This document shows positions 43,025 through 55,419 of a stretch of 64,000 nt of DNA, one piece after another; the first letter of the stretch is position 1, and the number at the start of each line of letters is the position of its first letter. Position numbers and translations under genes: made by a program. The notes beneath the pieces were generated by a model. It did no database searches, had not been told where the DNA came from, and saw nothing but the letters and a program-made list of their open reading frames with translations. The stretch is from Dama dama (Eukaryota; Chordata; Mammalia; Artiodactyla; Cervidae): positions 16,651,001-16,715,000 of the forward strand of contig NC_083691.1 in NCBI RefSeq assembly GCF_033118175.1, read 5' to 3'.

Positions 43025-44059
43025 CAAGTGTAGGGCACTGGGACTCTGCAGGTTGTGAAAGGCAGCGCCCGTAGCCAGAGAAGCTGGGGGAGGCAGGGCT
43101 GATGCTCATCACTACAGCCTAACAGATTACCTTTCCGGAGGTTCCTCCAGCTTATGTTTATGGTATTCCCCTTCTGTTCTTTTTGGGTTGTTTGTTTGTT
43201 TAGAGGAAGATTAAATAACCTCACACAACATCATGCCACTCGAAAATAACATGACTCTGAGATTGTTTACCTCATTATCTCCTTGTGAAAACAAACACCG
43301 CTGTCTCCTGCCCATCCCTCTCAGGTGGGCCTGCTGTCAGAATTCTACTCTTAGAGCAACCTTACCACTCAGCATACATCATTCTTTCTCACTTGCAAAT
43401 ATTTCTCATAAGTCTCCGTGGCTCCCACAGCCTTTCTCTTCCAGGAAGGCTTCCTTGTGAATTTTGGCTAGCATTCTTTCTAAGATCAGCCAGCTTCCCT
43501 GTCTCCTGAAAATGTGAAATACTGTTTCTTCCTAATGTTGCCCCAAATCACTCCACATTTTATGTTTCCAGCCCAGATTTCTGCTCTGAGCCCAGACCAG
43601 TAGCATAGCTGACATCGCCACTGGGAAACCTCAAGAGAAAACATCTCAAACGTCACCCCTGAAGTTTTCCCTCTTCAATCCAGTTGTATTTCAGTGTATG
43701 GCATGGGTATCCATCCCGAGGGATCTCATTTGGGTTAGCAACTCTTTCACCTTGAAAACTTCAAACAAACCAGGTATGACTTTATTCCCTTTTGCCTAAC
43801 ATATGCAAGTACATGGCATAGACTCAACCTGACAAGTTCAATAATAAGATACAAAATGCCATATTATCCGGGGATAAGGACCATGGAAGCCCCACCCCTC
43901 TGCTGGGCCACCTTCCTGCCTTGTATGTAACGTGTCGCCTAGCTTGGTGACTTGAGAGTTGCGTTTACAGCTGCACAATGAAACAAGCTCTTCAAATGGC
44001 CTTATTGATGAAAACATTCATAATGCCATCACTTTACAATTCTTAGAGATATTTTTCTA
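43025..44059. other. Unique stretch, nothing recognised
   Basis: Two plus-strand frames (43233-43509) overlap each other and have no exon signals. Confidence 0.4.
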
Positions 44060-44261
44060 TGCTCAGTGGCTTAGTCGTGTCTAATTCTTTGTGACCCCGT
44101 GGATTGTAGCCTGCCAGGCTCCTATGTCTATGGGATTGTCCATGGAGTGGGTTGTTATTTCCTACTCCAGGGGTCTTCCCAACCCAGGGATCGAACCCAT
44201 GTCTCTTGTGTCTTTTGCAATGGCAGGTGGATTCTTTACCACTGCGTCACCTGGGGAGGCC
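44060..44261 (-). mobile_element. Bov-tA SINE
   Basis: Antisense copy from TGCTCAGTGGCTTAGTCG to CGTCACCTGGGGAGGCC. ATTTTTCT-like T-rich flanks on both sides may be a target-site duplication, but low complexity makes this uncertain. Confidence 0.92.
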
Positions 44262-45049
44262 ATTTTTTTTTTCTGTAAATTTATAGAAATCATCTTTTTT
44301 AATGATCCCTCAAGAAATTCTTTCTGACCTTGTCAGAGGCCAAGTAGAGTGTGAAAGATAAAGCTCAGAAAAGTGAGTAGATCGGGACAGTAAAGCAAAG
44401 CTGCCCTTTGTTACTGGGGTAATTAGAAGACTCCGTGTTCAAGGCCACACTGACCATAGGGTCCTACAGAGTCAAAGCCCTGCCCAGGGTTGGAGGGCCA
44501 ATAGGTCTCCCCACCTAACCTGTGATTCTGAGTAGCCTTGACTTTAGCTTATGAATGAACTAGAATAAACTCCCTGCCCAGTCTGCTACATGGAGAATTA
44601 CCTTTTGTTTTAGGCTGAAGGTCAAAGACATCTCCCCTGAGAATCAAAACCAAAAGCTGATGCTGACAGAGGTCTAGAGATCAAACTCACCTCCTTGTGA
44701 AGGGTGAAAGATGTGAGCCAGAGCTGAGGGTCCCCAGGCAGCAGATGAGAACAGATACAATTTCTTTTTGAAAGAACTTCCTTGGTTAGCAATGTAGATA
44801 CTCCTGATCCATCCCAGATCCACTCAGTTAAAATCGGTCAACATATGCATATATGGAAATCCCATAGATACAATTTCAATCAATGGGATGCACAGTAAGT
44901 TATAAAATGCAAAGGATCCAGGCACCATGAGCAGAAAACAACAACAACAACAAAAAAAAACAAGACTCACACCACCAAGACCTTGTTGTTGCCATAACCA
45001 GATGTTGGATGTTTTAGAACACTGCTGCTGGGCATTTATGAGCCATCTG
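44262..45049. other. Unique stretch with a (CAA)n run
   Basis: (CAA)n followed by A8 at about 44939-44960. A minus-strand donor-like GGAG|GTGAGTTTG near 44690 has only a tiny open segment upstream. Confidence 0.4.
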
Positions 45050-45267
45050 TATGCTGAGTCGCTTCAGTTGTGTCCAACTCTTTGTGACCCTATGGAATGT
45101 AGCCTGCCAAGCTCCTCTGTCCATGGGATTCTCCAGGCAAGAGTACTGGAGTGGGTTGTCATGCCCTCCTCCAGGGGATCTTCCCAACCCAGTGACTGAA
45201 CTGGCATCTCTTATGTCTCCTGCATTGGCAGGCAGGTTCTTTACCACTAGCGACCACCTGGGGAGTC
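45050..45267 (-). mobile_element. Bov-tA SINE
   Basis: Full-length antisense copy from TATGCTGAGTCGCTTCAG to CGACCACCTGGGGAGTC, with the longer head variant (TTATGTCTCCTGCATTGGCAGG). Confidence 0.93.
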
Positions 45268-45421
45268 ACCTGGTTATATTTTGATTAGAATTCTAACTCA
45301 ATAAGTCTGAGAGTTGGCCCTAGTATCCTGCATTTCTAATAAACTCTCAGGGGGTTGCCATTGTTGCCAGCCTTTGCATCACACTTTAAGTGGTAAAGTT
45401 TTGTTATGTTGTTTAATGTGT

Positions 45422-46210
45422 TGTATCAGCTTTCTGTTGTTGCTATAAAAATTGCCACAATTTAGGGTCTTGAAGCAACAGAGTTTATTATCTCGCTCTG
45501 GAAGTTAGCTCAGCCAAGTTCTCTGCTCCAGGTTTAGGAATGGAAAATATAGGTGTTTCTGGCAGGGTCTCAAGAGAAGGTTTTTGGGAGAATTCACTTC
45601 CAAGCTCACAGGGTTATCAGAAGAATCTGGGTTTTGGCAGTTGTAAGATTAAGGTCCATCTTCTTCCTGACTGTTGCCTGGGGGCCTCTGTTTGGTCATT
45701 TTTTGGGAGCACCTACATCTCAGAGCCAGCAAAGGTATACTGAACCCTTCTCCCACTTGGGGTCTCCCTGCTTTCCCCTCCACTATGTTCTTCTTCTACT
45801 TCTTATGGGAAGAAATTCTCCCCTCTTCAGGCTGCAGGTGATTAGATCGGATCAGCCTGGGTAATCGAGGCTAATCAGGCTTATGGGCTTCTCTGGTGGC
45901 TCAGACGGTAAAGCGTCTGCCCACCATGTGGGAGACCCAGGTTCAATCCCTGGGTCGGGGAGATCCCCTGGAGAAGGAAACGGCAACCCATCCAAGAATT
46001 CTTGCCTGGAAAATCCCATGGACGGAGGAACCTGGTAGGCTACGGTCCATAGGGTCGTAGAGTCAGACATGAGTGAGCAACTTCACTTTCACTTTCTTTT
46101 TCAATCTCAGTCACATCTGCAAAGTCATTTTTGCCATTTGAAATGATATATTTGTAAGTTTCACAGATTAGGGCATGGGCATCTTTGGGAGAGGCATTCT
46201 CTACATTATG
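45422..46210 (-). mobile_element. Ancient MaLR-like LTR split by a SINE
   Basis: Antisense LTR-like order: TGTATCAGCTTTCTGTTGTTGCTATAA, AAGCAACAGAGTTTATTATCTC, GAATTCACTTCCAAGCTCAC and TGTTGCCTGGGGGCCTC. After the SINE it resumes with CACATCTGCAAAGTCATTTTTGCCAT, CATGGGCATCTTTGGGAGAGGCATT and a terminal CATTATG. It has no internal retroviral genes. Family assignment within MaLR/ERVL is uncertain. Confidence 0.6.
45885..46098 (+). mobile_element. Bov-tA SINE nested in LTR
   Basis: Full-length sense copy from GGGCTTCTCTGGTGGC to GAGTGAGCAACTTCACTTTCACTTTC, splitting the LTR. Confidence 0.95.
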
Positions 46211-46424
46211 TTTAGTAAGATATTAGGAAAACTTGATAACATCTTCAAAAACGAGAGTGAAAAATAATAAATAAGGTTAATGAGAGAACTAAAGTAATTA
46301 AAAATTAAAACACTATGCCAATTAAGATTAAAATCTGCTGGAGAGAGTAAACGGAAGGTCAGACAACTGCAGGATCACAACATCATGTGGAATATGATCG
46401 AGAAAATAAACGGATGTCACACAG

Positions 46425-47330
46425 GAGAGTGAATTTGAAACACATGCAGGGAAGATTGAAGTTGTTAACTTGCATCAAACTGGAGTTCCTGAAGGACATA
46501 ATAGAGAGAATGAGAGAAGAATCAATATTAAAGGACATAATGACTTACAATTTCCTAGAATTTTTGAGAGAAATCAATCCTTAGATCCAGAAATCCCAAT
46601 AAATTCCAAGCAGGGCGAGTAAAAAGAAATCCTTACATAGATGCATTACAATAAAACTGGAAAAAACCAAAGGTTTAAGAGTGTCTTTAAAACAGAAAAA
46701 GAAATATTACATTTACAAGTATGACAGTTTGATCAATATTTGACTTCTCGAAAGCCACAATGAAAGTCAAAAAATGTTAAAATTTTCAATATACTAAGAG
46801 GAAATAAATGACAAGGCAAAATTATATGTATGTATAATTATAATAATTATGTAATTATATGTATTATAATTATTTTATATGTAATAATTATAATTGCAAA
46901 TATTATAAAATGTATTTTAAAATGAAGACAAAATAAATATTTCCTATTAGTAGAAACTCTCAAATTTCCTCCAGGCAATATTAGAGAAATTTCTAAAGGA
47001 TATATTTTGGTCAGAAGGAAAACTATCACCCATGGAATTTCTGAGAATCATGAAGTGTTGGGCAAAGAGGGTAATAAATATGCAAAAGAATCTAAAGTAT
47101 CATCAATTGTATCCTACAGTAATAATGAAGTCTGTGATGTAAAAAGAACAGGAAAAAATTAAAATCAATGAGAACAATATGGCTTGGAAGTCAGAAGACA
47201 GGCAGTGGAAAAGAAATGTTTTAAGATCTCTGTATTGTTCATGGGGAAGGCAACATTAGTTAGGTGCAGAGAGTTCAAGTGTGAATGTTAAATAAACAAG
47301 ACTTTGTAATTCTTATAAATAATCAATATT
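46425..47330 (+). mobile_element. Ancient L1/HAL1-type ORF1 relic
   Basis: CAAACTGGAGTTCCTGAAGGACATAATAGAGAGAATG, TTCCTAGAATTTTTGAGAGAAATCAATCC, AATTCCAAGCAGGGCGAGTAAAAAGAAATCC and ATTACAATAAAACTGGAAAAAACCAAAGG follow the ORF1 region of old L1 or HAL1 elements. CTAAAGGATATATTTTGGTCAGAAGGAAAA marks the segment after ORF1. An AT-rich low-complexity expansion lies at 46819-46922. The frame is fully degraded. Confidence 0.7.
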
Positions 47331-47474
47331 GTATTATGGATATTAGATTTTAAAGGATTGCTATGACCCTCACATATTAATAAAAATGCAGTGCATTATC
47401 CAAATAGTGTATGAAACAACCCAGGGCCATCATAGATTTGGAAGGCTCTCTTGGAGAGGACTTTGATAAGAACA

Positions 47475-47660
47475 GGGGTCCCCAGGTAGCACAGTGATAA
47501 AGAACCTGCCAGCCAGTGCAGGAGATACAGGAGACGTGGGTTCAATCCCTGGATCTGGAAGATAGCCTGGAGGAGGAAACAACAACCCACTCTTGCCTGG
47601 AAAATTCCATGGAGCCTGGTGATTTCAAAGAGTCGGACATGGCTGAGCATGCACACTCAC
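47475..47660 (+). mobile_element. Bov-tA SINE with internal deletions
   Basis: Sense copy (GGGGTCCCCAGGTAGCACAG head to GACATGGCTGAGCATGC tail). It lacks the usual CCAGTATTC and part of the GGACAGAGGAGCC segments. Confidence 0.9.
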
Positions 47661-48709
47661 TCATAAGCTTAAATCCCCTTTTTGAGTGTAATTCTGGAGG
47701 AGAAATGAGCATGTGAATGGAATCCTTTTTTTTTTTAAACACAACCTGATCTAATTCCCTTCAATGTTTCTGCCCACTGTCTTTGTTTCTGTTGTGGGCT
47801 CATCACCTTTAATTGAGACACTAACTTAGGCAGTCGCTCAAGACTCAATCTCGAACTCTCTCTTCTTTCCCACCTAACTTTTCCTCAGCCATTTTTATCC
47901 ATATCTCTGCCTTTATTACCACAGTCATAGATGGTGCTGAAGGATGTGTTTGCCCAGATTTCTCTTCTGAGCATCAATTCTATACCCAAGTATACCCGAG
48001 TGATGACTTGATATCTCCATCTGGTACCTCATAAGCAGTTCAAGATCAACATTTTAAAATGTAATCCCCTGATGGATTTACTCTGAATCACATCACCTGT
48101 TCCACAGAAGGCAGTGGTACCTACTGTCATATGAAAGCCAGAATCTCCTACATCACGAGGCAGATCCAGCCTGTGGCTAGTTCTGTGTTGTTCATGAGCT
48201 AAGGATGAGCCAAACATTTTAAAAATCTTTGCTAAAAAGTAAGAAGCAGAATAAAATCAACCAAGGACAAGAATATGCAAGAGTCCGCGTGTGGCCTTCA
48301 AAGCTTGAAATGTTAAAATGTTTAGGGACTCCAGATTTAGACTGATAGTTGACACTTCGCCACCGTGTGCCATAACCAAACCAATGAAAAATTTCATCCA
48401 TTAGTTGAATGGATGTTCCAGAATCTTTTCAGTTCTATTTATCACCATTGCAACAATACAGGTGGGGATCTGATGGTCTCTTGTCTCAAGTAGCACCATA
48501 GGCTCCTAATTATGATTTGTATCTCCAAATCCATTCTGAGACAGAGGAACTTTGTTCTATGTGTGCTGAGCATTTTTCAATAGCTTTGCAGTGGTCCTCA
48601 AATAAAGACCAAATTCTTCATGTTGTTTGTAAGAGACACTGAGGTCACTATCATTTTCCTTACTGGGAAAGGGCCACGGTGTGGCCTTTTCACACTGAAG
48701 GGCCTGCAA
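47661..48709. other. Unique stretch, nothing recognised
   Basis: Frames at 48029-48217 and 48219-48401 (minus) lack exon borders, and no repeat family was recognised. Confidence 0.4.
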
Positions 48710-48905
48710 TTGCTCATAAAATTCCATTATTCTCCTTCTAAAGTCTTGAGGGTCTCTAGTTATATTTCCTCTTTGATTCTTGATTTAGGCAGTTTGCATC
48801 TTTTTTCATGGGCATTTTGGGGAATGCTTTATCCATTTCATCAAATTTTGGAATAATGAGCTTTTGATTCTATTGATATTTTTCTCTATTGTTTTTGCAG
48901 TTTGT
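48710..48905 (-). mobile_element. L1 ORF2 fragment, antisense
   Basis: CTCTAGTTATATTTCCTCTTTGATTCTTGATTTAGGCAGTTTGCATC, GAATAATGAGCTTTTGATTCTATTGATATTTTTCTCTATTG is the antisense order of the L1 endonuclease-RT linker and early RT region. Confidence 0.6.
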
Positions 48906-49378
48906 GACTGTTGCATAGTCACAATAGTCTGCATAGTTTTGCAATTTGGGAGCAGTTCCACCCTTGAGAATACAAAAGAGACGAAAAAAAAAAAAAAAAT
49001 CTATGAAAGTCACTCTGGTTGTAAGTTGTTATACTTCAGTTCCTAGTTCATCTGATATACCTTACTTTTCAGCGATCTCAAGTACCTTTTTTGTTGTATT
49101 CTGTCCAGTTTCAGCTGTCATCAGTGGGAGGGGGGCTGGCAGTGGAAATCTCTGCGGTGCCTTGTTGCTGTTAGTGTCTGTTTCGTCCATACTGTGGGTT
49201 CATCGAAGCCTGCGTCCTTTTTCTATTAGTCCATCTGGGACATCAATATTTCATATTAGAGGTATTTAAATTCCTCTTTTTCAATATATATTTAACGCAA
49301 TCATACTAGTTTCCTAGTGGTAGATATTATTACTACATTGATTTTAAATCTCATAGGATGAAATCGCAGAAACAAGGA
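48906..49378. other. Unique stretch with an A-run
   Basis: A16 at about 48985-49001. The overlapping frames at 48946-49269 are not supported. Confidence 0.4.
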
Positions 49379-49930
49379 TGTATTAGTTTTCTCTTGCTCC
49401 ACAACAAATTATCACCAACATCCAGTTTCCGGCCAGTTTCCGTGGGTCAGGAGTCCAGGCGCAGCTTAACTGAGTCTTCAGCTCAGGGTATTACTAGCTG
49501 TGACTGACGTGTCAGTTGGTCTGTGTTGTGACCCAGAGGCTCATTGGGGGAGAATCCGTTTTCATGCTCTTTCAGGTTATTGGTCAAATTTTTCTCCTCG
49601 TGGTTTTATGACTGAGACCCTTGGCTTCTCACTGGCTGCCCTCAGGCCCTGGACCACTGTGGCTCCCTGACACTTGGCCTTCTCCACGGCACTTCACTGC
49701 AGGATTGATTGCTTCTTCAAAGCCATCAGGAAAAGCCCTCTCTTTGCTAAGTCATAATCGTAAATAATGTAATGTCATCCTGGAGTGATAGCATCCACCT
49801 TTATCGTGTAACAGAACCCAACCAACAGAGCACCATCTTTACCCTATTCTATCTGTTAGACACAAGTCACAGGACCTGTCCACATTCCAGGGAAGGACAG
49901 TCATCACATCTCAGGGTATCTACCACAAAG
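49379..49930 (-). mobile_element. Ancient MaLR/ERVL-type LTR
   Basis: TGTATTAGTTTTCTCTTGCTCCACAACAAATTATCACC, TTTCCGTGGGTCAGGAGTCCAGGCGCAGCTTAACTG, ATTGCTTCTTCAAAGCCATCAGG and GACACAAGTCACAGGACCTGTCCACATTC follow an antisense solo LTR. No internal region is attached. Confidence 0.6.
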
Positions 49931-50679
49931 GAGGTATGATATTTATTTATTTCATGTGAGAATTTAGAAAACGCTACTCAAGTAGACTTGGGTCAAGAAT
50001 GAGTAGGGAAATGTCTTCATTTTACTTGCTGTCATGCGTTTCATTCCATGTTCACATAAAACAGAATTGATCTATAGGAGATGTCCTTTGAATTAACAGA
50101 AGGATTAATGAGAAAGTTGAGTTGGGACTTCACTTTTGATAGAATGTAGCTCTGCTGCTAACCTCCGGCTGAAGAAGAGTGCTCACTTTTGTTGAATGTA
50201 CAAAGTGTAACATCCCTGGAAGCATAGGAAAAATCCTGGGGTAAAAGTGAGAAGCTCTTTTATAAAAAGAGAAAAGAATGAACACGTGGCACTTGGGGCA
50301 TAAAGTTTCTGACTAGGGTTAATTTCAGAAAGCTTTAAGTGCTTGCTAAAGTTTTAAGTGATCTGGTAACAACAAGAGCATTAATGGCTTCAGAACAGAA
50401 AAATAAAATGATGAAGGAGGTTCACCAGAGGTCCCAATTTGGAGGTGATAAATGGGATATTCATCTCATTGTTGACGGTTCCTAAGATAAGATAACCAGA
50501 CAGAGGATCTGAATACATTCAACTGTGATTACCTCTGACAAAATGGAGTGCATTGGTAGTAAAATTATGTTTAGAAAAATGTTCATCACATTATACTCAG
50601 AGAAATCTTAACTCACCTTTGTTTTTTGGCAAGAGATAATAATATTTATGCAATAGAAAATGCAATTTGGTATTCTTGA
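49931..50679. other. Unique AT-rich stretch
   Basis: A minus-strand donor-like AAAG|GTGAGTTAAG near 50617 is preceded by stops in all frames. Nothing else was seen. Confidence 0.4.
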
Positions 50680-50830
50680 TTAATTAGCACAGGTACTGTC
50701 TGAACATCTCTTATGTACTTGGCACTATCCCAGTTGCTCCAGATGCCACAATGAACAACACAAGGATGCTTTAATGGAGCTTCTATTCTGGCATTAAAGA
50801 TGTCCCCAATACAGATATCAGGCGCTTAAT
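50680..50830 (+). mobile_element. Ancient MIR/L2-class repeat fragment
   Basis: CTGAACATCTCTTATGTACTTGGCACTATCCCAG, CACAATGAACAACACAAGGATG and ATGGAGCTTCTATTCTGGC match a widespread old mammalian repeat (GAGCACCTACTATGTGCCAGGCACT type). I cannot assign the exact family. Confidence 0.5.
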
Positions 50831-51640
50831 GAGAAATAGCCACTCTTTTTTTGTGGGAGTGGAGAGGGGTGGATGGTGTGAAGGGCAAAAACAGAAGCCA
50901 ACTGTGGAAAGAAAATGCCTTGTTTTAGCAGTTTATTACTGAGTGAACTGGGATGAAGCTAGAAAAGGCTTTATTTGAAACCGCTTGAAGAAGTTCACTT
51001 GAATGAAAAACAAAATCTGTTCCTGTGGGCAGCTGGATGAGAAGTTTGAGGCTTTGTTGTTGTCGAGAACACTGGTCATTCTCATCAAGCTATTCAGAAT
51101 ATTCTGGTCTCCCAAGGCAATGCCTAAGCAGGAAGCAGGTACTGGAACAATTTTTTTTTTCTAAATTTAAAATAAATCCAGAGGGTTTTGTGCCAAATAA
51201 TCACCAGCTGCTGTGAGATCAATGTGCGTGGAATTATTAACAGGAAGCAAATTACTAACTACAACCTATGGAGAAAATTTGTCTCAGGCAAGAACTTTCT
51301 TTGAAGGATTGCGCCCAGCTTGAAAACATTTAATTTCCCCACAGTCACTCCACAGGGACCCACCAAGGGCGCCATTGGTAATAAACAAGAAGATGCTGGT
51401 TGTAAAGCTTTGGAATCACGAACCTGAAATACAGAGAGAGAAGCGTAGCAGGGGAAGATTCTATTCTATCAACGACACCTTCAGAGCTTCGTATAAAAAC
51501 TCTAGGTTAGTGAATAGGTCCCTGCTTCTGATCCAAGACCTTGTGCCTGTAATGTCCTCAGTAAGTGTTGTCTGTTACTGGTCGGATGAACCATACCTTC
51601 ACACTCATGGGATGTTACCCTACAAGAAACCTCGTGGTTT
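50831..51640. other. Unique stretch, nothing recognised
   Basis: A plus-strand donor-like CCTCA|GTAAGTG near 51559 follows a frame at 51375-51686 that shows no acceptor or family resemblance. Confidence 0.4.
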
Positions 51641-51842
51641 TAGTAGCTCAGTTGTGTCCGACTCCATGCAACCCCACGGACTGTAGCCCACCAGGCTCCT
51701 CTATCCATGGAATTCTCCAGACAAGGAATACTGGAGTGGGTAGCCATTTCCTTTTCCACGGGATCTTCCTGACCCAGGGACTGAACTTGGGTCTCCTGCA
51801 TTGCAGGGAGATTCTTTACAGTCTAGGCCACCAGTGAATCCC
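51641..51842 (-). mobile_element. Bov-tA SINE
   Basis: Antisense copy from TAGTAGCTCAGTTGTG to GGCCACCAGTGAATCCC. Imperfect flanks AAGAAACCT (51624) and AAGAGACCT (51845) are a possible target-site duplication. Confidence 0.93.
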
Positions 51843-52355
51843 TTAAGAGACCTTGGGGATCATCTAAATAAGGTTCATTTTTTTTTTTTAAATCCTGAGA
51901 CATGTGGCCTTGATGCCAAGCCAAAACATATAATCTCCATAGAAGATTCTGTAGCACAATCTACCCCATCAAAGAGTTTAAGAGCCCTGCTGACATTCCA
52001 AATCAAACTTTAATAAACTACATGTTTAGAACAGAAAATCACAAAAGTCTTACTGAAGAACAGTGGGAAGGACAGGCTAGAAATGCATAGTCCTTTTCTG
52101 ATATCTCCCTGGTTCTGCAGATTATGTGGAACCTGTCAGAGAGTCATCAGGTAATCAATGAAGAGCCATTGAGAAAGAGGAAGAATACTTAGTCCTAACA
52201 TGTCTCAAATACCTCATACATTGCTGAGAATGTCCACCTTGGCACATAGTTCACAGAGCAAGGACTAGAACACAGGTCTTCTGACTTCAGTAGGGGGAAG
52301 GCAGCACTTACAGGAAAGGCCATGGGTTACAGTCTCAGGTCTGCCCTGCAATTCT
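51843..52355. other. Unique stretch, nothing recognised
   Basis: T9 at about 51880. The segment near 52230-52290 faintly recalls MIR, but not enough to call. Confidence 0.35.
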
Positions 52356-52579
52356 GTATGCGTGTGCCCGTGCACTCAGCCATGTCCGATTCTTAGCGAT
52401 CCCATGGGCTGTAGCCCACCAGGCTCCTCTGTCCATATGTCCCAGGCAAGAATACTGGATTGGGTTGCCATTTCCTCCTCCTCCAGTGGATCTTCCCGAG
52501 CCAGGGATTGAACCTGCATCTTCTGTGCCCCGTGTATTGGCTGGTGGATTCTTTACCACTGGCGCTGTCTGGAAAGTCC
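52356..52579 (-). mobile_element. Bov-tA SINE
   Basis: Antisense copy from GTATGCGTGTGCCCGTGC to GCGCTGTCTGGAAAGTCC, with a CTCCTCCTCC expansion in the body. Confidence 0.92.
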
Positions 52580-52849
52580 TACTTTGCCACCACCAATGCT
52601 GTCACACTCTCCTAAATACAGCTCTAACCTTTAATGTAATATTTGGCTCTGTAATTATTTGTGTACTTACCTATTTAAACGTGAGTTCTTCAAAGGCATT
52701 TAGAACTACTTCATCTTAAGCAAGTTCCTTAATATTTGAGCTTTAGGAAAAAATGCCTTTGAGGGACTCAAATTAGATAGAGGGATAAGTACACTATTAC
52801 AAAGCCAGATATACCAAATCCAGTGTTAGAATTATATTTAGGAGACTAT

Positions 52850-53285
52850 GACAGTGTTGGTGGTGGTTGTAGAGTTAATACCAGGGAGACCTTCATAGGA
52901 TTGGAGTTCTCTGAGCTGAATTTTGAAGAATAGGTGAGCTTTCATTGGAGAGCTGGCAAAATTCTGTCCTCTATGTAGGGGACATTTTATGAGCAAATTC
53001 AGAAATAGAAATGAATATCAGCAATCCAAGCACTGCAGGAAGCCTCATGTGAGAGCTGATGGTGTAGGGAGAAGAGTGGGAGGGAATCTGATAGGAGGTG
53101 GCGGGTCATGGATGACTTCGGTTATACACTTTGGGTTTTACTTTTAGACTGTATTTCATAGAAGAATTGTAATAAGGCAGGAATACACTTGGATTTCACA
53201 AGGTTTACACCAGCAGAAATGTAGATGATGGGTCTGACAAAGGAATGGGAGAAGCAGGACAAATAGCTAGATGATTGTAGCAGTC
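52850..53285. mobile_element. Ancient mammalian repeat, family unsure
   Basis: AGCTGAATTTTGAAGAATAGGTGAGC, GGGTCATGGATGACTTC, TTTGGGTTTTACTTTTAGAC and GATGATTGTAGCAGTC match, in order, an old interspersed repeat whose consensus has GAGCTGAGACTTGAAGGATGA and GGCTATTGCAATAGTC. I could not place it in a family. Confidence 0.4.
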
Positions 53286-53290
53286 TTCTT

Positions 53291-55419
53291 CGGTTCAGTT
53301 GCTCAGTCATGTCCAACTCTTTGTGACCCCAAAGACCACACCACATCAGGCCTCCCTGTCCATCATCAACTCCCGGAGTTTACGCAAACTCATGTCCATT
53401 GAGTCGGTGATGCCATCCAGCCATCTCATCCTCTGTCGTCCCCTTCTCCCACCTTCAATCTTCCCCAGCATCAGAGTCTTTTCCAATGAGTCAGTTCTTC
53501 ACATCAGGTGGCCAAGAGTTTCAGGAGTTCACATCAGGAGTTTCAGCTTCAGCATTAGTCCTTCCAATGAATATTCAGAAATGATTTCCTTTAAGATTGA
53601 CTGGTTGGATCTCCTTGCAGTCCAACGGACTCTCAAGAGTCTTCTCCAACCCCACAGTCCAACAGCATCAATTCTTAAATGCTCAGCTTTCTTTATAGTG
53701 CAACTCTCACATCCATACATGACTACTGGAAAAACTGTAGCCTTGACTAGACGAACCTTTGTTGGCAAAGTGGTATCTCTGCTTTTTAATAAGCAGTCTA
53801 GGTTGGTCATAACTTTTCTTCCAAGGAGCAAGTGTCTTTTAATTTCATGGCTGCAGTCACCATCTACTGTGATTTTGGATCACCCCAAAATAAAGTTTGT
53901 CACTGTTTCCATTGTTTCCCCATCTATTTGCCAGGAAGTGATGGGACCAGATGCCATGATTTTAGTTTTCTGAATGTTGAGTTTTAAGCCAAGTTTTTTA
54001 CTCTCCTCTTTCACTTTCATCAAGAGGCTCTTTAATTCTTCTTTGCTTTCTGCCATAAGGGTGGTGTCATCTGCATATCTGAAGTTATTGATATTTCTCC
54101 GGACAATCTTGGTTCCAGCTTGTGCTTCATCCAGCCCAGTGTTTCTCATGATATGCTTTGAATATAAGCTAAATAAGCAGAGTGACAATATACAGCCTTG
54201 ACGTACTCCTTTTCCTATTTGGAACCAGTTGTTGTTCCATGTCCAGTTCTAACTGTTGCTTCCTGACCTGCATACAGGTTTCTCAAGAGGCAGGTCAGGT
54301 GGTCTGGTATTCCCATCTCTTGAAGAATTTTCCACAGTTTGTCATGATCCACACAGTCAAAGGCTTAGGCATAGTCAATAAAGCAGAAATAGATGTTTTT
54401 CTGGAACTCTTGCTTTTTCAATGAGCCAATGGATGTTGGCAATTTGATCTCTGGTTCCTCTGCCCTTTCTAAATCCAGCTTGAACATCTGGAAGTTCACA
54501 GTTCATGTACTGTTGAAGCCTGGATGGAGAATTTTAAGTATTACTTTGCTAGAGTGTGAGATGAGTGCAATAGTGTGGTAGTTTCAGCATTCTTTGGTAT
54601 TATCTTTCTTTGGGATGTGAATAAAAAGTGACCTTTTCCAGTCCTGTGGCCACTGCTAAGTTTTCCAAGTTTGTTGGCATATTGAATGTAGCACTTTCAC
54701 AGCATCTTCTTTTAGGAATTTAAATAGCTCAACTGGAATTCCATCACCTCCATTAGCTTTGTTTGTAGTGATGCTTCCTAAGGCCTACTTGACTTCGCGT
54801 TCCAGGATGTCTGTCTCTAGGTGAGTGATAACACCATCATGATTATCTGGGTGGTGAGTATCTTTTTTGTATATTTCTTCTGTATATTCTTGCCACCTCT
54901 TCTTAATATCTTCTTCTTCTGTTAGGTCCATACCATTTCTGTCCTTTATTGTGCCCATCTTTGCATGAAATGTTCCCTTGGTATCTCTAATTTTCTTGCA
55001 GAGATATCTAGTCTTTCTCATCCTATTATTTTCCTCTATTTCTCTGCATTAATCACTGAGGAAGGTTTTCTTATTTCTCCTTGCTATTCTTTGGAACTCT
55101 GCAATCAAATGAGTATATCTTTCCTTTTCTCCTTTGCCTTTCCCTTCTCTTCTATTCACAGCTATTTGGAAGGCCTCCTGAGACAACCATTTTGCCTTTT
55201 TGCATTTCTTTTTCTTGTGGATGGTCTTGATCCCTGCCTCCTGTACAATGTCACAAACCTCCATCTATAGTTCTTCAGGCACTCTGTCTATCAGATCTAA
55301 TCCCTTGAATCTATTTGTCACTTCTACTGTATAATCATAAAGGATTTGATTTAGGTCATACCTGAATGAATGGTCTAGTGGTTTTCCCTACTTTCTTCAA
55401 TTTAAGTCTGAATTGGGCT
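53291..55419 (-). mobile_element. BovB LINE, 2.1 kb, longest copy here
   Basis: Antisense copy from the 3' end (GGTTCAGTTGCTCAGTCATGTCC) to a 5' truncation at CAATTTAAGTCTGAATTGGG. It is about two thirds of a full BovB. Minus-strand frames give ORF2 pieces in order: 55264-55049 (KWLSQEAFQIAVNRREGKGK), 55021-54785 (GTIKDRNGMDLTEEEDIKKR), 54188-53880 containing the reverse transcriptase core NNFRYADDTTLMAES, and 53831-53529 (C terminus). The YADD catalytic residues survive, but the domain is interrupted between about 54190 and 54785 and the endonuclease part is missing. It is dead. GTCTTCTT near 53283 and 55420 may be a target-site duplication. Confidence 0.96.
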
